Source of the DNA: Hormiphora californensis
Taxonomy: Eukaryota > Ctenophora > Tentaculata > Cydippida > Pleurobrachiidae
Assembly: GCA_020137815.1 (NCBI GenBank)
Contig: CM035355.1
Span: 186,001 to 250,000 of the forward strand
Reading direction: 5' to 3'
DNA: 64,000 bases
The translations under genes were made by a program, and so were the position numbers. The notes under the pieces were generated by a model, which saw only the letters and a list, made by a program, of their open reading frames with translations, searched no databases and was not told the DNA's origin. Position 1 is the first letter of the stretch, and each line of letters opens with the position of its first letter. Of this stretch, positions 1 through 10,457 are shown in pieces.

Positions 1-180
1 CCGCAGTTTTTTTTCACACAACTATCACCGTTTTTACGTGACAGCTCGCCAACCGACCCGGAGAATATATGGGACACCCTGTATATATACACCAGAGGAT
101 TCAGATTGACTGATGAAACTAGTTGTGTTTTATTAACCCCTCGTCTCCCTCCTTCACACATATATATATATCTGGAATCT

Positions 181-232
181 GGAGCACCAACCTGACACTC
201 TCTGTCCTTGGATGTCGCCAGGTTGATGCTCC
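181..232. repeat. Short inverted repeat (hairpin)
   Basis: GGAGCACCAACCTGACA at the left is matched in reverse complement by the right half (GTCGCCAGGTTGATGCTCC), with a loop of about 15 bases. The rest of 1-445 holds nothing I recognise. Confidence 0.5.
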
Positions 233-1171
233 AACATTCCTACGCACCGGGAAACTCGTGCGGAATTATCTTCGACCGTGTCAAAAACCGTGTCACACAT
301 TATCATACCGAGCAATAGTTTAGTATATCCAGAGTATCTAACAATACTTCTTTCGTATGTAGTTCGTATCGCATCACCGACAACTGAAATTAACGCTTAA
401 TATTAATAGGGCCAGATAGAGGTCGTGTTGACTACATTTTGGTGGGTGCTGAAGGTGACCTACAACTATGGCTCATGCAACTATAGCTCATAGAATCTAT
501 GAGCCATAGTTGTATGCAACTATGGCTCATAGATTCTATGAGCCATAGATGTATACAACTATGGCTCATAGTAATTTGATATTAAAGAAAACACGGTGAC
601 TTTTGGGGCTGTGGCATTGCCACCACAGTTGAATTTAATTCGAATGGCTCATTTCCCCAATACAATAAGCATCCTACAACACATTTGGTTAGAATAAATC
701 ATACAGATAAGTAGCTAACTAATATATCTAGGATTATGATTATTAATAGAAAGATAGATCGATAGAAAAATAGAGATATGTGTATTGAGTATAGAACAAG
801 AATTATTTGCATTATGTATCCATAATGCTACGTTTCCCTGCCCTCTTCGATTTGCCATTCAACTAGCCCAACAAGTAAGCTGTCCGCAAAATGAGGATTT
901 GTGTTTTTCGAATTTTTGAACAAAACGCAGAACAGATTTTTCAATTTCTCCATTTTCCCCAATCAAAACGTGCGGCCGATATAAAACAAATTTTGCCGCA
1001 CATTACAGTTTATAGCCGCACGCCCCTCATAAAATTTCAATTGTTTGCACGTGCGCATGTTACTCCGCAAGTGTCAGATAGCGCGCCGCGAGGTTGCCCC
1101 TCGCAACGAAAGTGTGACCAAAAAGGTCCCTCTACCGATTAGTTAGTTCGTTTTCGAATTCTAACCCTGCT

Positions 1172-1227
1172 ATGCCTTTTTACAAAGTAAAAAGGCATCC
1201 GGGTGAATGCCTTCGGCATTCACCCGG
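1172..1227. repeat. Two adjacent perfect hairpins
   Basis: The first hairpin is ATGCCTTTTT...AAAAAGGCAT and the second is CCGGGTGAATGCC-TTC-GGCATTCACCCGG, immediately followed by GCAGGGAAAAAA. Equivalent double hairpins with different stem sequences occur near 8.67, 57.15 and 60.2 kb. The structure is conserved more than the bases. It looks like the terminus of a dispersed element family. Confidence 0.6.
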
Positions 1228-1237
1228 GCAGGGAAAA

Positions 1238-1351
1238 AATAAACGAGATATGCCATCATTTATGACAGTAGCCTAAAGGTTTTACCCCTGGGACACCACA
1301 TGGGCCCGGGCCCGGGCATCCAAACTAATTTATTAAATTAGTTTTAGGACT
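1238..1351. repeat. Right-end fragment of the (GA)n-centred TTAA foldback family
   Basis: This segment matches the right arm of the complete element at 35093-35550: a gccatcatttatgacagtag-type stretch, then the ccacatgggcccgggc block, then the catccaaactaattt end. The left half is absent, so this is a truncated relic inside the 454-1460 element. Confidence 0.6.
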
Positions 1352-1490
1352 AAATCAGAACACATTTCTATGAACCAATGAGCTATAATAGTTGTATGAG
1401 TCTATGGCTCACAGAATCTATGAGAGCTATAGTTGTGTGAGCCATAGCTGTAGGTAATCAGTGCTGAAAACCCATAATAGCTTTATTAAA

Positions 1491-1587
1491 GAGAGAGATT
1501 AGTTCTATGCGCATTTTGCCTTTTTGCCGCTCAAAATCGACCCATCCATCACTGAGATATTTTTGTTACTCTCGGGGAATCAGTACT
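1491..1587. repeat. Fragment of the AGTGAGAGTGG TTAA element family
   Basis: The sequence from the GATTAGTTCTATG stretch to the CTCTCGGGGAAT stretch matches the left arm of copies near 9.57 kb and 36.5 kb, including the block about gccgctcaaaatcgaccca. Both termini are missing. Confidence 0.6.
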
Positions 1588-2071
1588 AGTAAACCCGTTC
1601 GCCCTACGGGCGAATTTCGGGGAAATGGTAGCTGGGTTAGGGAGCACTGACATCACCAGTCGACCTGTTGACATCCTATCTTAAGTTACTGTATCGTAAA
1701 AGGAGCGCAGGCGGGATCGCTGCGAGTTTCAGAACGTCAGCCACCAATGGGACCCCATCCTCCCCATTGTTGCATCCTCCTTCAACCCCCGTAGTGCCAA
1801 TATCCCCGGGTTCCAGTCTCCCTCCGTTCCCACTCCCCCTGCCACTAACCCGTCTCACGTATCACAGCTGTAGCCCCCCCCCCCTCTCCCTCCCTGCTCT
1901 CACCCCCTCTCATCCTACCACAACAACCCAGCTCACCACCCTATCTCATCTCCACCCTGTCACCCAATCCAATCACACCCTGGGTATTTATACCCACCAC
2001 ACAACCCATTCACTCTCTCCGCTGATGAAGATTACCCAAGTGTAATTGAAAGCTACGGTTAATTATATGTC

Positions 2072-3025
2072 GTGTTTACCTTGTCTATTGTTTCCTGGTA
2101 CTATCAGCCCTCTATGGATCTACAGCCTCCAGGAGACTCAGCATCCAACAGCCCACCCTCCATTTCTTCTTCCCCATTCTGCTCTCCACACCATCTTCCT
2201 TCCTCCATCTCCAGCGTAGAACGCCTCTCCTTCTTTCAATCCCTTCGGGAGACATGTGGTGTCCAAGCTGCTACCTCTACCAAACTTCTTCTCAAACTCC
2301 TGACGACCCTAGCGATCACCTCGTGCCACATCGCCTTCCTCAAATCTTGCAAGGACCATGGGTTCATAGTTCATACCCAAAGGTTTGCGCATACAGGACC
2401 CAGTTGGCACTCCACGTTCGACAGAAATCATGTTCAAGGCCTCCTCGCAGTGTTCATTCAACACTATCATGCTCCTTTTCTCAACCCTTACGATGTTCTT
2501 GTAGACTTTCACTTTACCCACCCTACTATCTCTGGACCCCTTCCCAAAACCCAACCCATCTGTCCCTCCCTTGACCCCTCCAAACTCGTAATCAATCTCC
2601 CAGGTACCGCCCTTAATCCAGGAGAAACTGAACTCCTCTCTCAAGGACTCAAGTTCACACCTTCTCCTACCTCCCATCCTGCCATCGACATCGCTCCCCG
2701 CATCCAACCCACCACCCAACGCCTCCCTCCCGGCATGAAAGCCGCTGCATCATGGGAGATCTCCCACATCCTATCCTCCTACACTCCTCCCTCTAAATCT
2801 TCGAACCTCACCACCAGCCAGCAAGAGGCTATTCGCACCCTCAAACAGAAACGTGGCACTCTTCGCATCCTCCCTGCAGACAAAGGAAATGCCACCGTAG
2901 TCATGTTCACGAAACATGGTGAACAGATCAAATCGAGCAAACGATCACACAACCGGCAGAGAGATGAATCAAGGATGCACGTGCAGTTTAAGGCTCAAGC
3001 TGGCAGGTTGCCAGGGTCCCTCTAG
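2072..3025 (+). pseudogene. Penelope-like retroelement, N-terminal fragment
   Basis: An open frame of about 317 codons. Its middle and C-terminal part resembles the region upstream of the reverse transcriptase core in Penelope-like elements (PLEs). I see a VINLPGTALNPGETELLSQG stretch near residues 172-191, then a LRILPADKGNATVVM stretch near residues 268-282. The ADKG signature followed by a V-M strand is typical of PLE proteins just before the RT motifs. After about 2935 the frame runs into unrelated sequence, with no RT palm motifs and no GIY-YIG endonuclease, so the copy is truncated. The strongly C-rich 1740-2045 stretch upstream may be its 5' part. The assignment rests on remembered family motifs. 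The start codon at 2072 is not meaningful because the first 40 or so residues look non-coding. Confidence 0.6.
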
Positions 3026-3151
3026 GGACAACACGTGCAAAATGCCATTTCCAGGAATTTCCAGGAAATAGGAACACTATTTGCCATATTTGGTAAAAAA
3101 ACGGGACACATCATTTCCCTATTTGCTTTAATAATAGTTTGATGTACTATA

Positions 3152-3233
3152 TCAACCACGTCCGAATCGTTTATCGAATCTTATCGCATGTCTTGCTGCT
3201 AATTAGACGGTTCGAAACGAACCGATACGTGAT
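3152..3233. repeat. Solo arm of the CAACCACGTC foldback
   Basis: This is a direct repeat of the left arm of the foldback at 3370-3604, including GACGGTTCGAAACGAACCG and the GATACGTGAT end, with a small deletion. Confidence 0.6.
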
Positions 3234-3369
3234 ACCATGCCGAATCGGGGCAATTTCAGCGGGGTGAGGAGGAATTTGAATTTCAAAATATCTTTTTGTC
3301 TGAAAATTCATTGGGAGCACCGATCAAAGCATTTCCAATCATTCTGTAAAATTTTGCAAAAAAAAGTAA

Positions 3370-3604
3370 TCAACCACGTCTGAATCGTGTTTCGAATCAG
3401 TACATCTTATCGCACGTCCTGTCGCTAATTAGACGGTTCGAAACGAACCGATACGTGATCCCCATGAAGCCAGTTTAACAAGTGTCAAAATTGCGATTCG
3501 ATGTGCCTCATGGGATCACATATCTGTTCGTTTCGAACCGTCTAATTACCGGCAAGACATGCAATAAGATGCACCGATTCGAAACACGATTCGGACGTGG
3601 TTGA
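3370..3604. repeat. Foldback with roughly 95-bp arms (TCAACCACGT... ends)
   Basis: The left arm starts TCAACCACGT and the right arm ends ACGTGGTTGA. Both contain GACGGTTCGAAACGAAC or its complement. The loop of about 45 bp lies between 3460 and 3510. No clear TSD was found. Confidence 0.65.
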
Positions 3605-3668
3605 TACACATTTGAAAAATTTTCAAAAAATCCCAAAAAAAATTTTTGGGAAAATTCTTTGGGGGAAA

Positions 3669-3730
3669 TTTATCCTGCCGTTAAATCGGAGTGCCGCTAA
3701 ATCGGGGGCCGTTAAATCGGGGTCCGACTG
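3669..3730. repeat. Right-end fragment of a pogo-like MITE
   Basis: It ends GGGGTCCGACTG followed by TA, and carries the CCGTTAAATCGG / CCGCTAAATCGG modules seen in the complete 172-bp element at 14686-14857. The left end is missing. Confidence 0.65.
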
Positions 3731-3739
3731 TATACAATA

Positions 3740-4290
3740 AGTTAACAGTAAAATAATTTAGATGTTTCACCTTCTTACACTCTTCAGAATAGAGTACTCC
3801 TTGGCTTCCTGGGTATATATTTAACAGCTTCTTTTCGTTTCCTCCCCCCTCTGTTTCACAAACACATTGCATATACTGAGAACTAAAAATGAGCCTTCGT
3901 TAGTAGATGGAGTGTTACTGCTTTACTTATTATCATATACTGTCAGTCGGCAGTATTTTGCCCGGTAATTCACTAAAGCTTGTCAGGCACTGACTGCACA
4001 TCGCACACCCTCGATGTACACTGTACATTGTACAGTCAGGCCCCAAACTTTCCTTTATCACACGCAAAGATGAACACACACGCAAAGATGAAAACACGAT
4101 TTCAAAAATGAACATACGATTTCAACTCTTCAGAATTATTTGTTCTTGTAAAAAAAGACTCGCACGACTTTCCCACGGCGTGTGGGAAAAGTGAGAGACG
4201 TTTTTAGACTAACGACGCAACAGTACTTGGCTTGCGTGGCGCAACCCTTTCATCTGAGCTTAAAACTCAGATCTAAGTAGACCCTTTGGG
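3740..4290. other. No gene recognised
   Basis: There are short hairpins, notably CTTTCCCACGGCGTGTGGGAAAAG near 4169, similar to one near 63535, and two copies of acacacgcaaagatgaa. A minus-strand open stretch at 3768-3840 has a possible donor and acceptor but does not fit the SNX25 gene's phase or family. Confidence 0.4.
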
Positions 4291-4291
4291 G

Positions 4292-4699
4292 TAAGACCGT
4301 CCTCGCTACGTGGCCTAGGGTTCTCTTTCTCGAAATTTAACTGTTTTCGACGAGATTTTTCGGGGCGTCTGCGCCAATTCCATGAAGCAGTTTAAGTGAT
4401 TTCCAAACAATCAGGGCCTAGAATAAGGTCTAGTCTATCGTTCTAGGGGGGCTCTTTTTTGAATTTTTATCTCACCAAAAGCCCTTATGCAAAAAAGTGA
4501 TTTCAAAGCGATTTTTCGGGGCGTCTGCGCCAATTCCAGGAAGCAGTACAAGTGATTTCCAAACAATCAGGGCCTAGAAAAAGGTCTAGTCTATCGTTCT
4601 AGGGGGGCTCTTTTTTGAAATTTTTTTCCACGAAGAGCCCTAACGTGGCCTCACGTAGCCACACTGGGCCTTCGGCCCGGTGCGAAGAGGACGGTCTTA
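4292..4699. mobile_element. Small TIR element with an internal 154-bp duplication
   Basis: Inverted ends: TAAGACCGTCCTCG at the left and CGAAGAGGACGGTCTTA at the right, compatible with a TA target duplication. Inside, a block beginning ATTTTTCGGGGCGTCTGCGC is repeated directly (about 4354 and 4508), each copy carrying CAGGGCCTAGAA and TCTAGGGGGGCTCTTTTTTG. No coding capacity. Confidence 0.5.
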
Positions 4700-4894
4700 T
4701 ATGAGACAAACTAAAGCATGATCATCATCATCATCAGCACGGATTTTGTGATGTTTATATATCTCGACTAAAACGCGGAGTTTTTACGTCAGCCGACACG
4801 AAACCGGATTAAATTTTGCCACCCGCTGGTCTCAGGGCCTCCAAATATGTCAAAATATGTCTGAATTGTCATTTGGGGTCATTTAGACCTTTTA

Positions 4895-4975
4895 ATTACA
4901 TGTAATTACCCTTTAATTACATGTAATTACATTTTAATTACATGTAATTACTTCCAATTACATTCCAATTACTTC
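4895..4975. repeat. Short palindromic tandem repeat
   Basis: Three copies of a TTTTAATTACATGTAATTAC-type unit, itself palindromic around ACATGT, followed by degenerate copies. The following 4976-5760 has imperfect hairpins (for example around ctcccagtcaagactgggag) and no gene I recognise. Confidence 0.6.
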
Positions 4976-6106
4976 AGCACCTCGAGAGCTTTCGAACGCA
5001 CCCTAGAACACCTTTCTACTCCTTCTAATTGCCGAGTTCTGTATACCCCTTATTTAGACTGTTTTTCGCGTCCTACCCCTTATAGGTTTGGGTATGGCCC
5101 AAGATCAGAAGCAGTCCCTTTGGTTGAGGAGAATTCGTTGAGCTCCCAGCCCCGACCAGGAGTAAGCGGACGACTCCCAGTCAAGACTGGGAGCTGTAAG
5201 CCGCTGCGCCACGTCAAGGCTTCCCCTCATACGAGCGGCCTGGTGCTGTTGGTGGACTTCATTGATTACTTTTTAGATGGCTAAGAGGGTGCAGAGAGGG
5301 TCCCCCCTCTCAGGTAGGCATTAATAGCACCCTCCATAACCGATGATGCCGCGCCACTGGTCCATTACCGGAAACCGTAGGATCTGATCCAACCCCAAAA
5401 GATAAATCGGCCTCTCTCACCAGAACCAACCGTGATAACGTTCCAGGAGAGACAGGAGTAAGCAGGCCGATACGGTACGGGAGTTTGCTAAGCTCCCGAA
5501 ACGGATTGTTTTTCAACCTTTACTGGTTTAGTACCGTGGTGTTCCGTTTCGCTTATCGTTTAGTCTGGTATCACCCAGGACAGAATAGCGATTAACAGTC
5601 GCACCTTGTGAGGGATGTGATTCCGTGGCTCAGAGCCCTTTCTAGTGGACAGAAAGACCGCTACCGCCACCAACAACCCAATCAAAATACGTGTGGCGGT
5701 GGCGCGCGGGTTAGTTTACCCCAAACACATAAATACCCGAACTTTTTTGTAAGTTGCTCTGTAATGCGCCAGTGGCGAGCAGTGCCACTGGCACGCTCTC
5801 AATGGCAGCTGCACGGCGGTTTATCTTCCACTGGCTGGCAGTTTATTTTTAACCCCTATGTTACATTCAAAGTCTGTGTAAATGATCAGTTCTTACTGAA
5901 ATACAGAAACAACTCATTCCTTCAATTACTTTCTCTTTATCGCCCTTTCTGTCTCACTATTTCAATTCCTCTGTGTCATGTCTAACATGCCCCTTATTAT
6001 GTTATTTATGTTATTTATGTCATGTTTTTCTCTCCAAACAATATATACACTCAATTTTGAGCTGATTTTGACTGTTTCTCAGTTCTTTTTGTGTGTTTTG
6101 GTAAGT

Positions 6107-6111
<5 letters not shown>

Positions 6112-6153
<42 letters not shown>
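6112..6153. repeat. (CT)n microsatellite
   Basis: About 20 uninterrupted CT units within the family H copy; the corresponding position in the 35.6-kb copy is only mildly CT-rich. Confidence 0.95.
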
Positions 6154-6155
<2 letters not shown>

Positions 6156-6733
6156 ATAGTTTTTGTTCCAAACCCTTTATGGTCCAGCGAGACCAGATCA
6201 CCAATCCGAAGATGAGATCAAGATTCATAGACACATAGAAACCCGATAGCTGATTTAATTTTTGAACATTTTGCGCGCTCATGATAACTGCTAGCTGGGA
6301 GATTTAACACCCTGCTCGCGTTTTAACAGTCCTGCTCTCTTTTTCACGCATTTCTCTTCATTTGAATAACATGCGTGTAAAATTTAGAGTAATTAAAATG
6401 TGTGTAAACACACAGTTCTGTCAGCAACAGAGAGGGGAACACATCCGCAACACTTTTCAACGTTATCTCTCTCATAAAAAGTCAAAAGAATCGCATTCCT
6501 ATCTCTTCTCTCTCTCTCATTCTCTCTTTTACTGTTCAATATCTCTCACTGTGTGTATTGGCCCCAACCTTGCTCTCTCTTACTCAAAAATGTTAGGGAC
6601 AGTTAGTCTACACACAGTTTGGGGACGTCTGTTGACTATTTGCCAGTACTCCTAGTGTGTTTTACCTTGTGTTGTGTCTCTTGTTAGTGTGTAATTGCTA
6701 TCGGGTTTCATAAACTATGAAAGTTTGTTAGCT

Positions 6734-7368
6734 CAGTGGTGGCCCCAGCCTGGGGTGGTGGGGGGGGGGTGGCCACCCCCCCAAAACTTTTCAAACAGGG
6801 GTTGTTGGGGGTGGTAAAATAGCTTTAAAAAGTGTTCTAAATCGCTTTAAATTGATCAAAATCTAAAATTTTCCAGGGGCTTCGCTCCTAACCCACACCT
6901 AGGGCTGAAAATCGTTAAAATATTGTTCTAAATTGCTTAAAATTGATCAAAAACTAAAATTTTCCGGGGGCTTCGCCCCTTACCCACACCAGGGGCTGAA
7001 CATCATTAAAAAATTTGCCCCCACCAAGGGCTAAAAAATTGATAAAATATTGTTCTAAATTGCTTTAATTCATTAAAATTTCCAGGGGGCTTCGCCCCTT
7101 GTGACTGAAAATCGTTGAAAAAGTTTTCTATAAGGGCTGAAAATTCTTAAAAAAATTGTTCCAAAATGCTTAAAACTCATCAAAAACTAAAATTTTCCGG
7201 GGGCTTCGCCCCCTAGCCCCCACCAAGGGCTCCCGGATCTGCCCCTGGACCCCGTTGGGGGGCTGCGCCCCCAAAACCCCCTGCCGCAGCTCCCTCGGTC
7301 GCTAGGTTTGGACTTGAAGTGTGGCCTTCGGCCACCCCCCCAAAAAATCCGTGCTGGGGCCACCCCTG
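6734..7368. mobile_element. Non-autonomous hAT-type element with 8-bp TSD
   Basis: The ends are CAGTGGTGGCCCCAGC and the complement of CAGGGGTGGCCCCAGC, the CAG(G/T)GGTGGCC form typical of hAT termini. The 8-bp duplication TGTTAGCT lies at 6726-6733 and 7369-7376. A paralogous empty site exists at about 32634-32641 (TGTTAGCC followed directly by TATCGCG). The interior has about four degenerate tandem units of roughly 130 bp, each with GGGGGCTTCGCCCC. No transposase. Confidence 0.88.
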
Positions 7369-7395
7369 TGTTAGCTTATCGCGTTATAGGTTTAA

Positions 7396-7798
7396 AGTGA
7401 GAGTGGACAGAAAGCTATGATCCTGAGAGTAATGGAGGTTATAAGGGACGGCAACCTGAGTAGAATGCTGTTTTGGGCATCTCCAACCGACCACAGCTGC
7501 CTGAGTTATATTTGGTACTTGCGCCCACGCGACGCAACGTAGGGCGCCAATAAATTTCACATTAACCTGCGCGGCGTCAAAAAGCCGCACAAAAATGCAA
7601 ATTAGCTACAAAAAGTTTTAAAATTTTATTTTGAAATTTTTTTTTCGAGTTTTTAGCCGCGTCGCGTGGGCGCAAGTACCCAATATAACTCAGGCAGCTG
7701 TGATCGGTTGGAGATGCCCAAAACATCATTCTACTCAGGTTGCCGTCCCTTACAACCTCCATTACTATCAGGATCATAGCTTTCTGTCCACTCTCACT
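7396..7798. mobile_element. TTAA-target foldback MITE (AGTGAGAGTGGAC ends)
   Basis: TTAA occurs at 7392-7395 and 7799-7802; the inverted ends are AGTGAGAGTGGAC. The arms are about 150 bp and continue through ctatgatcctgagagtaatgg. The empty site is preserved near 32654, where GGTTTAAATCACC reads straight through. TTAA with purine-start termini suggests Kolobok-like mobilisation, with piggyBac as the alternative; no transposase is present. Confidence 0.85.
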
Positions 7799-7964
7799 TT
7801 AAATCACCTCCCCCTCACCCTCGGCTGGCGCCTCGGGATCGGCGTCGTGATTTAAACCAGTTTAATCGCCCTGCCGGGCGATTAAACTCCAGTTGGCTCT
7901 CCCCAGCTCGCGCTGGGAAAAGCCAACTTCATAACGTGCCAACCTACAAACCTTCATAGTTCAT

Positions 7965-8650
7965 GTATCCCAGAACGATCAGCTTTCGTTTCCGGTGGCG
8001 TGATACAAGGTATCATTTCCCCGGATTCGGAGCGTACCACTCCATGACCTCTGGATCAAAAAACATGATGCTGTAGGTTTGCACCCGTACTTAAATGTAC
8101 AGGTCTTGGGTTTCACTCATAACGGTGGTTCCCTTTATAAGAGATGTAGCTTTGGAAGGGAAGAAACCGCCCTCTCTAGGACTCAGGAGTCAGGGTCGTT
8201 TCGTTTTTGGCACTCCTACCCTCTGGTTTATTGAACCAGTACATACCGTGTGGGTTCACGGAACAAGGGGTTTAGCCCCTGCAGGTATAGCGTCCCCTCC
8301 GATCCTTGTTGTGTTTATTCGAGTTCCGTTCCTCCCCATCTTTAGTGGAATCGGTTGCTTCTCTTTATTAGTTTTGTGATTTTGCTTAGGTTGAGTGTCT
8401 CGTCTCGTATATTTCTTTTTTGATTGTGAGGTATCCGAGTCTATATTTTGCATCGTCGAGATCTGGGCGATACATGAGGACTCTATCTTGTTAGTGTGTA
8501 ATACTATAAATAATAACCTATTAAACTCTGACCACTGGTACTCCTCCGCCTCTCCTCCGACGACGCTTTCAAAACGGATCGGTTGTCAGCCGTTGTCCGT
8601 GACGGACGGAAGAACGGACACATTTAGTTAACTCCACGATCTGCTGATTT
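7965..8650. other. No gene recognised
   Basis: Scattered fragments only. The 8500-8560 stretch resembles the family H region around the AAACTCTGACCA motif. The sequence around 8600-8660 is the inverted counterpart of 57170-57230. Confidence 0.35.
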
Positions 8651-8663
8651 CTAAAACCTGAAT

Positions 8664-8716
8664 GATCTTTTTAGCACGTGCGTGCTAAAAACATCATCCC
8701 GGGTGAATGCCCGAAA
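8664..8716. repeat. Double hairpin, variant stems
   Basis: GATCTTTTTAGCACGTGCGTGCTAAAAACATC forms one stem and the CCCGGGTGAATGCCCG region the second. It is homologous in layout to 1172-1227, but the first stem is built from a different sequence. Confidence 0.5.
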
Positions 8717-8817
8717 GCTGAGCTTTCAACGCCTTTAAGTTTCAATTAGATTTACAAAGAAGTTAAATCAATTCGAGCGTTATTCTGTAACGCACAGGGA
8801 AAAAATAATGATGATTT

Positions 8818-9045
8818 GATCATTATTATAATGAGATCTGATCAGGATTAAATAGGGAGGAAACAACCTCGCGAGGTAGCTCAATAGGTTAGAGCAATGT
8901 ACATGCAGAGGTTGTCCTCTTCCTATTTAATCCTGATCAGATCTCATTATAATAATTAACAAATGACCCTTCCACCCTGAGATCTGCCCGCTGTATGTTT
9001 CCCCTTCACTGTTGTACAGTAGGGCGTGTTGTGTGAGAAAAGAGA
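8818..9045 (+). mobile_element. tRNA-headed SINE-like repeat
   Basis: The head near 8875-8920 has a tRNA-like A box (GGTAGCTCAATAGGTTAGAGC) but no intact B box. The body follows: CCTATTTAATCCTGATCAGA, then GAGATCTGCCCG and TTGTACAGTAGGGCGTGT. The same body follows the tRNA-like head at 46740-46981 on the minus strand and appears again at 47043-47250. Here the head sits in the loop of an inverted repeat of about 42 bp (GATCAGGATTAAATAGG / CCTATTTAATCCTGATC). Confidence 0.55.
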
Positions 9046-9335
9046 GAAACGTGAGAATGCAGCGAGTGAAGATACTATCTATCTTGTTCCGATTTGATCA
9101 TTGTACTAGTTTTCCTGGCGTAAAGTTTGAAAATGTTGCTGGTTATAATCATGGAAACCCCAGGCCCCGAAAGTCCATGTATCAAAACATTTGCACGTTT
9201 TTTAATTTCTGCGGCCGTTAGCCTATCACCCTATCGGACATGCGGCCCCGGCTATCCACCAAACTGGTTTTTGGATCTAGTTTTACTGTTATCGTTTTTA
9301 AGGCGGCAGGAGAAAACCAAAGGTGTGGTACCAAC

Positions 9336-9499
9336 CTGATAAGAAATTGTTTGTGGTATTGTTCTAGTAGTATGTTGTATGCTTCTTCTTGAATCTCCGA
9401 GACAAACTTCCAATACCTACTGTCCCCTTCAACATACGCCTCAGCCATTAGAACTAAGTGCCGTGATATCTGTAGAGAAGTATGGATTGCATTAACCGA
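9336..9499 (-). CDS. SNX25: SNX25-like exon: C-terminal half of RGS-like domain
   Basis: This minus-strand exon follows acceptor ...cttttaag and ends at donor AG|GTTGG. It encodes about 54 residues beginning SVNAIHTSLQ and ending EAYNILLEQYHKQFLI. The I-Q-E-x-A/V-Y...L..-Y...F pattern is the last helix pair of RGS domains and matches the SNX25 family, where the RGS-like domain follows the PXA domain. It starts in phase 0, as the upstream exon (10267-10428) requires, and ends after codon position 2. The next exon (start of the linker and PX domain) was not found before position 1. SNX25 is an endosomal sorting nexin; the membrane and trafficking role is known of the family, not shown here. The AAG acceptor is less usual; an alternative TAG 10 nt upstream would break phase. 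Confidence 0.8.
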
Positions 9500-9570
9500 C
9501 TTAAAAGAACTAAAAGAACCAGGGGCGGCCACACCAAGGACGTGTTTGCCAGAAATGACTTCGCGATTAA

Positions 9571-9930
9571 GTGAGAATGGACAGAATCAGATTTGGACAA
9601 GTTTGTTGGAGGTTGAAGAGATTAGTTCTATGAGTACTTTGCCTTTTTGCCGCTCAAAATCGACCCATCCATAACTGAGATAATTTTGTTACTCTCGGGG
9701 AATTCCCGTTAAACAGAAAAGAAACAATCGTCGTGTTTTACTAACACATTCTGAATATAAGCAGTGAGGTTGACATGTCCATGCACAGAAGCAGAGCAAT
9801 GCAAGTCAGCATATTAACAATTTAAAGAATGTGTTAGTAAAACACAATGATTTTTTCTATCCTGTTTGATAAATATTGATCCAGCAGGAATTCCCCGAGA
9901 GTAACAAAAATATCTCATTGATGGAAGCTA
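9571..9930. repeat. TTAA element family 1, right end lost
   Basis: The left end is TTAA followed by GTGAGAATGGACAGAATCAG. The arms match the complete copy at 36506-36974, including the paired ACTAACACATTCT motifs and GAGTAACAAAAATATCTCA. The right TIR is replaced by unrelated sequence after about 9930. It lies in the intron between the 9.4- and 10.3-kb exons. Confidence 0.7.
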
Positions 9931-10266
9931 CCTTTTTTACCTAGGCATGTTTTACCGAATTTTCACCTAGGTAAAAATGCGGTGCACCATCTCATTTAAA
10001 CCACGTTTTACCTAGGAACTCTACCTGATTTTCACCTAATGTGAAGTTCGCCTCGAGTCACGTAAAATGAGGATTAAATGAGATGGTTCGTTTGATGAAA
10101 GTTTAGTAGGGCATCAAGTCGGAGGGTCCTGTAACGGCTTTACCCTCCTCCCACACCGTCCTCTGATCAGTGATCACCCTAACCTCGCTGTTCGGAGTAA
10201 GGTGCTCGCCAGCTATTTAACAAACATTCGGCTTAAGATAAATAAATGTAAGTCGCCTGGTATTAC

Positions 10267-10428
10267 CTGGTATGTCCTATAAGGAGATGCAACTGTAAGG
10301 TGGTCATGGTACATCTTGTAAATCAGGGAATAAAGTAAGTCTTCCTTATTTCCACTTGCTGCAACTCTACATTCCTCTATTAACAGCCATAGCTTTAGTG
10401 TTCCATAATCCCCCTCTTTTTCCAAAAA
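10267..10428 (-). CDS. SNX25: SNX25-like exon: N-terminal half of RGS-like domain
   Basis: The exon lies between acceptor ttctccactcag and donor CAG|GTAATA, 162 bp, phase 0 at both ends, 54 codons. It encodes FLEKEGDYGTLKLWLLIEEC and an IYKMYHDHL helix. F-L-E-x-E...L.(F/L)WL..E is the classic RGS helix alpha-4/5 signature and here continues LTSPYVLPFFVQ from the upstream exon. A 677-bp transposable element begins only 30 nt upstream of the acceptor (10458). This is in the usual branch-point zone, so splicing of this exon may depend on transposon-derived sequence. Confidence 0.88.
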
Positions 10429-10457
10429 CTGAGTGGAGAATAATATAGGGTATTCAT

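Larger units (their letters stand above)
454..1460. mobile_element. Foldback/TIR element with CCTACAACTATGGCTC ends and 8-bp TSD
   Basis: The element is flanked on both sides by GTGCTGAA (446-453 and 1461-1468). Its ends are inverted (GGTGACCTACAACTATGGC at the left, GCCATAGCTGTAGGTAATCA at the right). Next to each end are alternating inverted copies of a motif like AACTATGGCTCATAGA. A second member lies at 52887-54781, also with an exact 8-bp duplication. No transposase is visible, so it is non-autonomous. An 8-bp TSD fits hAT-like or Mutator-like mobilisation; the superfamily is not settled. The interior contains fragments of other families (1172-1227 and 1238-1351). Confidence 0.7.
5765..7962 (+). 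repeat. Dispersed repeat family H, copy 1, interrupted by two transposons
   Basis: The start (GCGCCAGTGGCGAGCAGTGCC...) and the middle (ATGTTACATTCAAAGT, ATGATCAGTTCTTACTGAAA) match 35578-36214 and, inverted, 39258-40545. The right part (TCACCTCCCCCTCACCCTCGG, then paired hairpins GCCCTGCCGGGC and CCCAGC/GCTGGG) matches about 32650-32730 and 56705-56865. No protein is encoded. Copy 1 carries a hAT element at 6734 and a TTAA element at 7396. The copy at 28.0-33.0 kb lacks both, so it supplies empty sites for them. Confidence 0.7.

Noticed and set aside
3768-3860. Possible further minus-strand exon (EKKLLNIYPGSQG...)
   Set aside because: The only open frame starts in a phase incompatible with the 9.4-kb exon, and the peptide has no resemblance to the SNX25 linker or PX domain.
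4976-5760. rRNA or snRNA-like structured region
   Set aside because: Several hairpins are present, but no recognisable rRNA, 5S or snRNA core sequence could be found.
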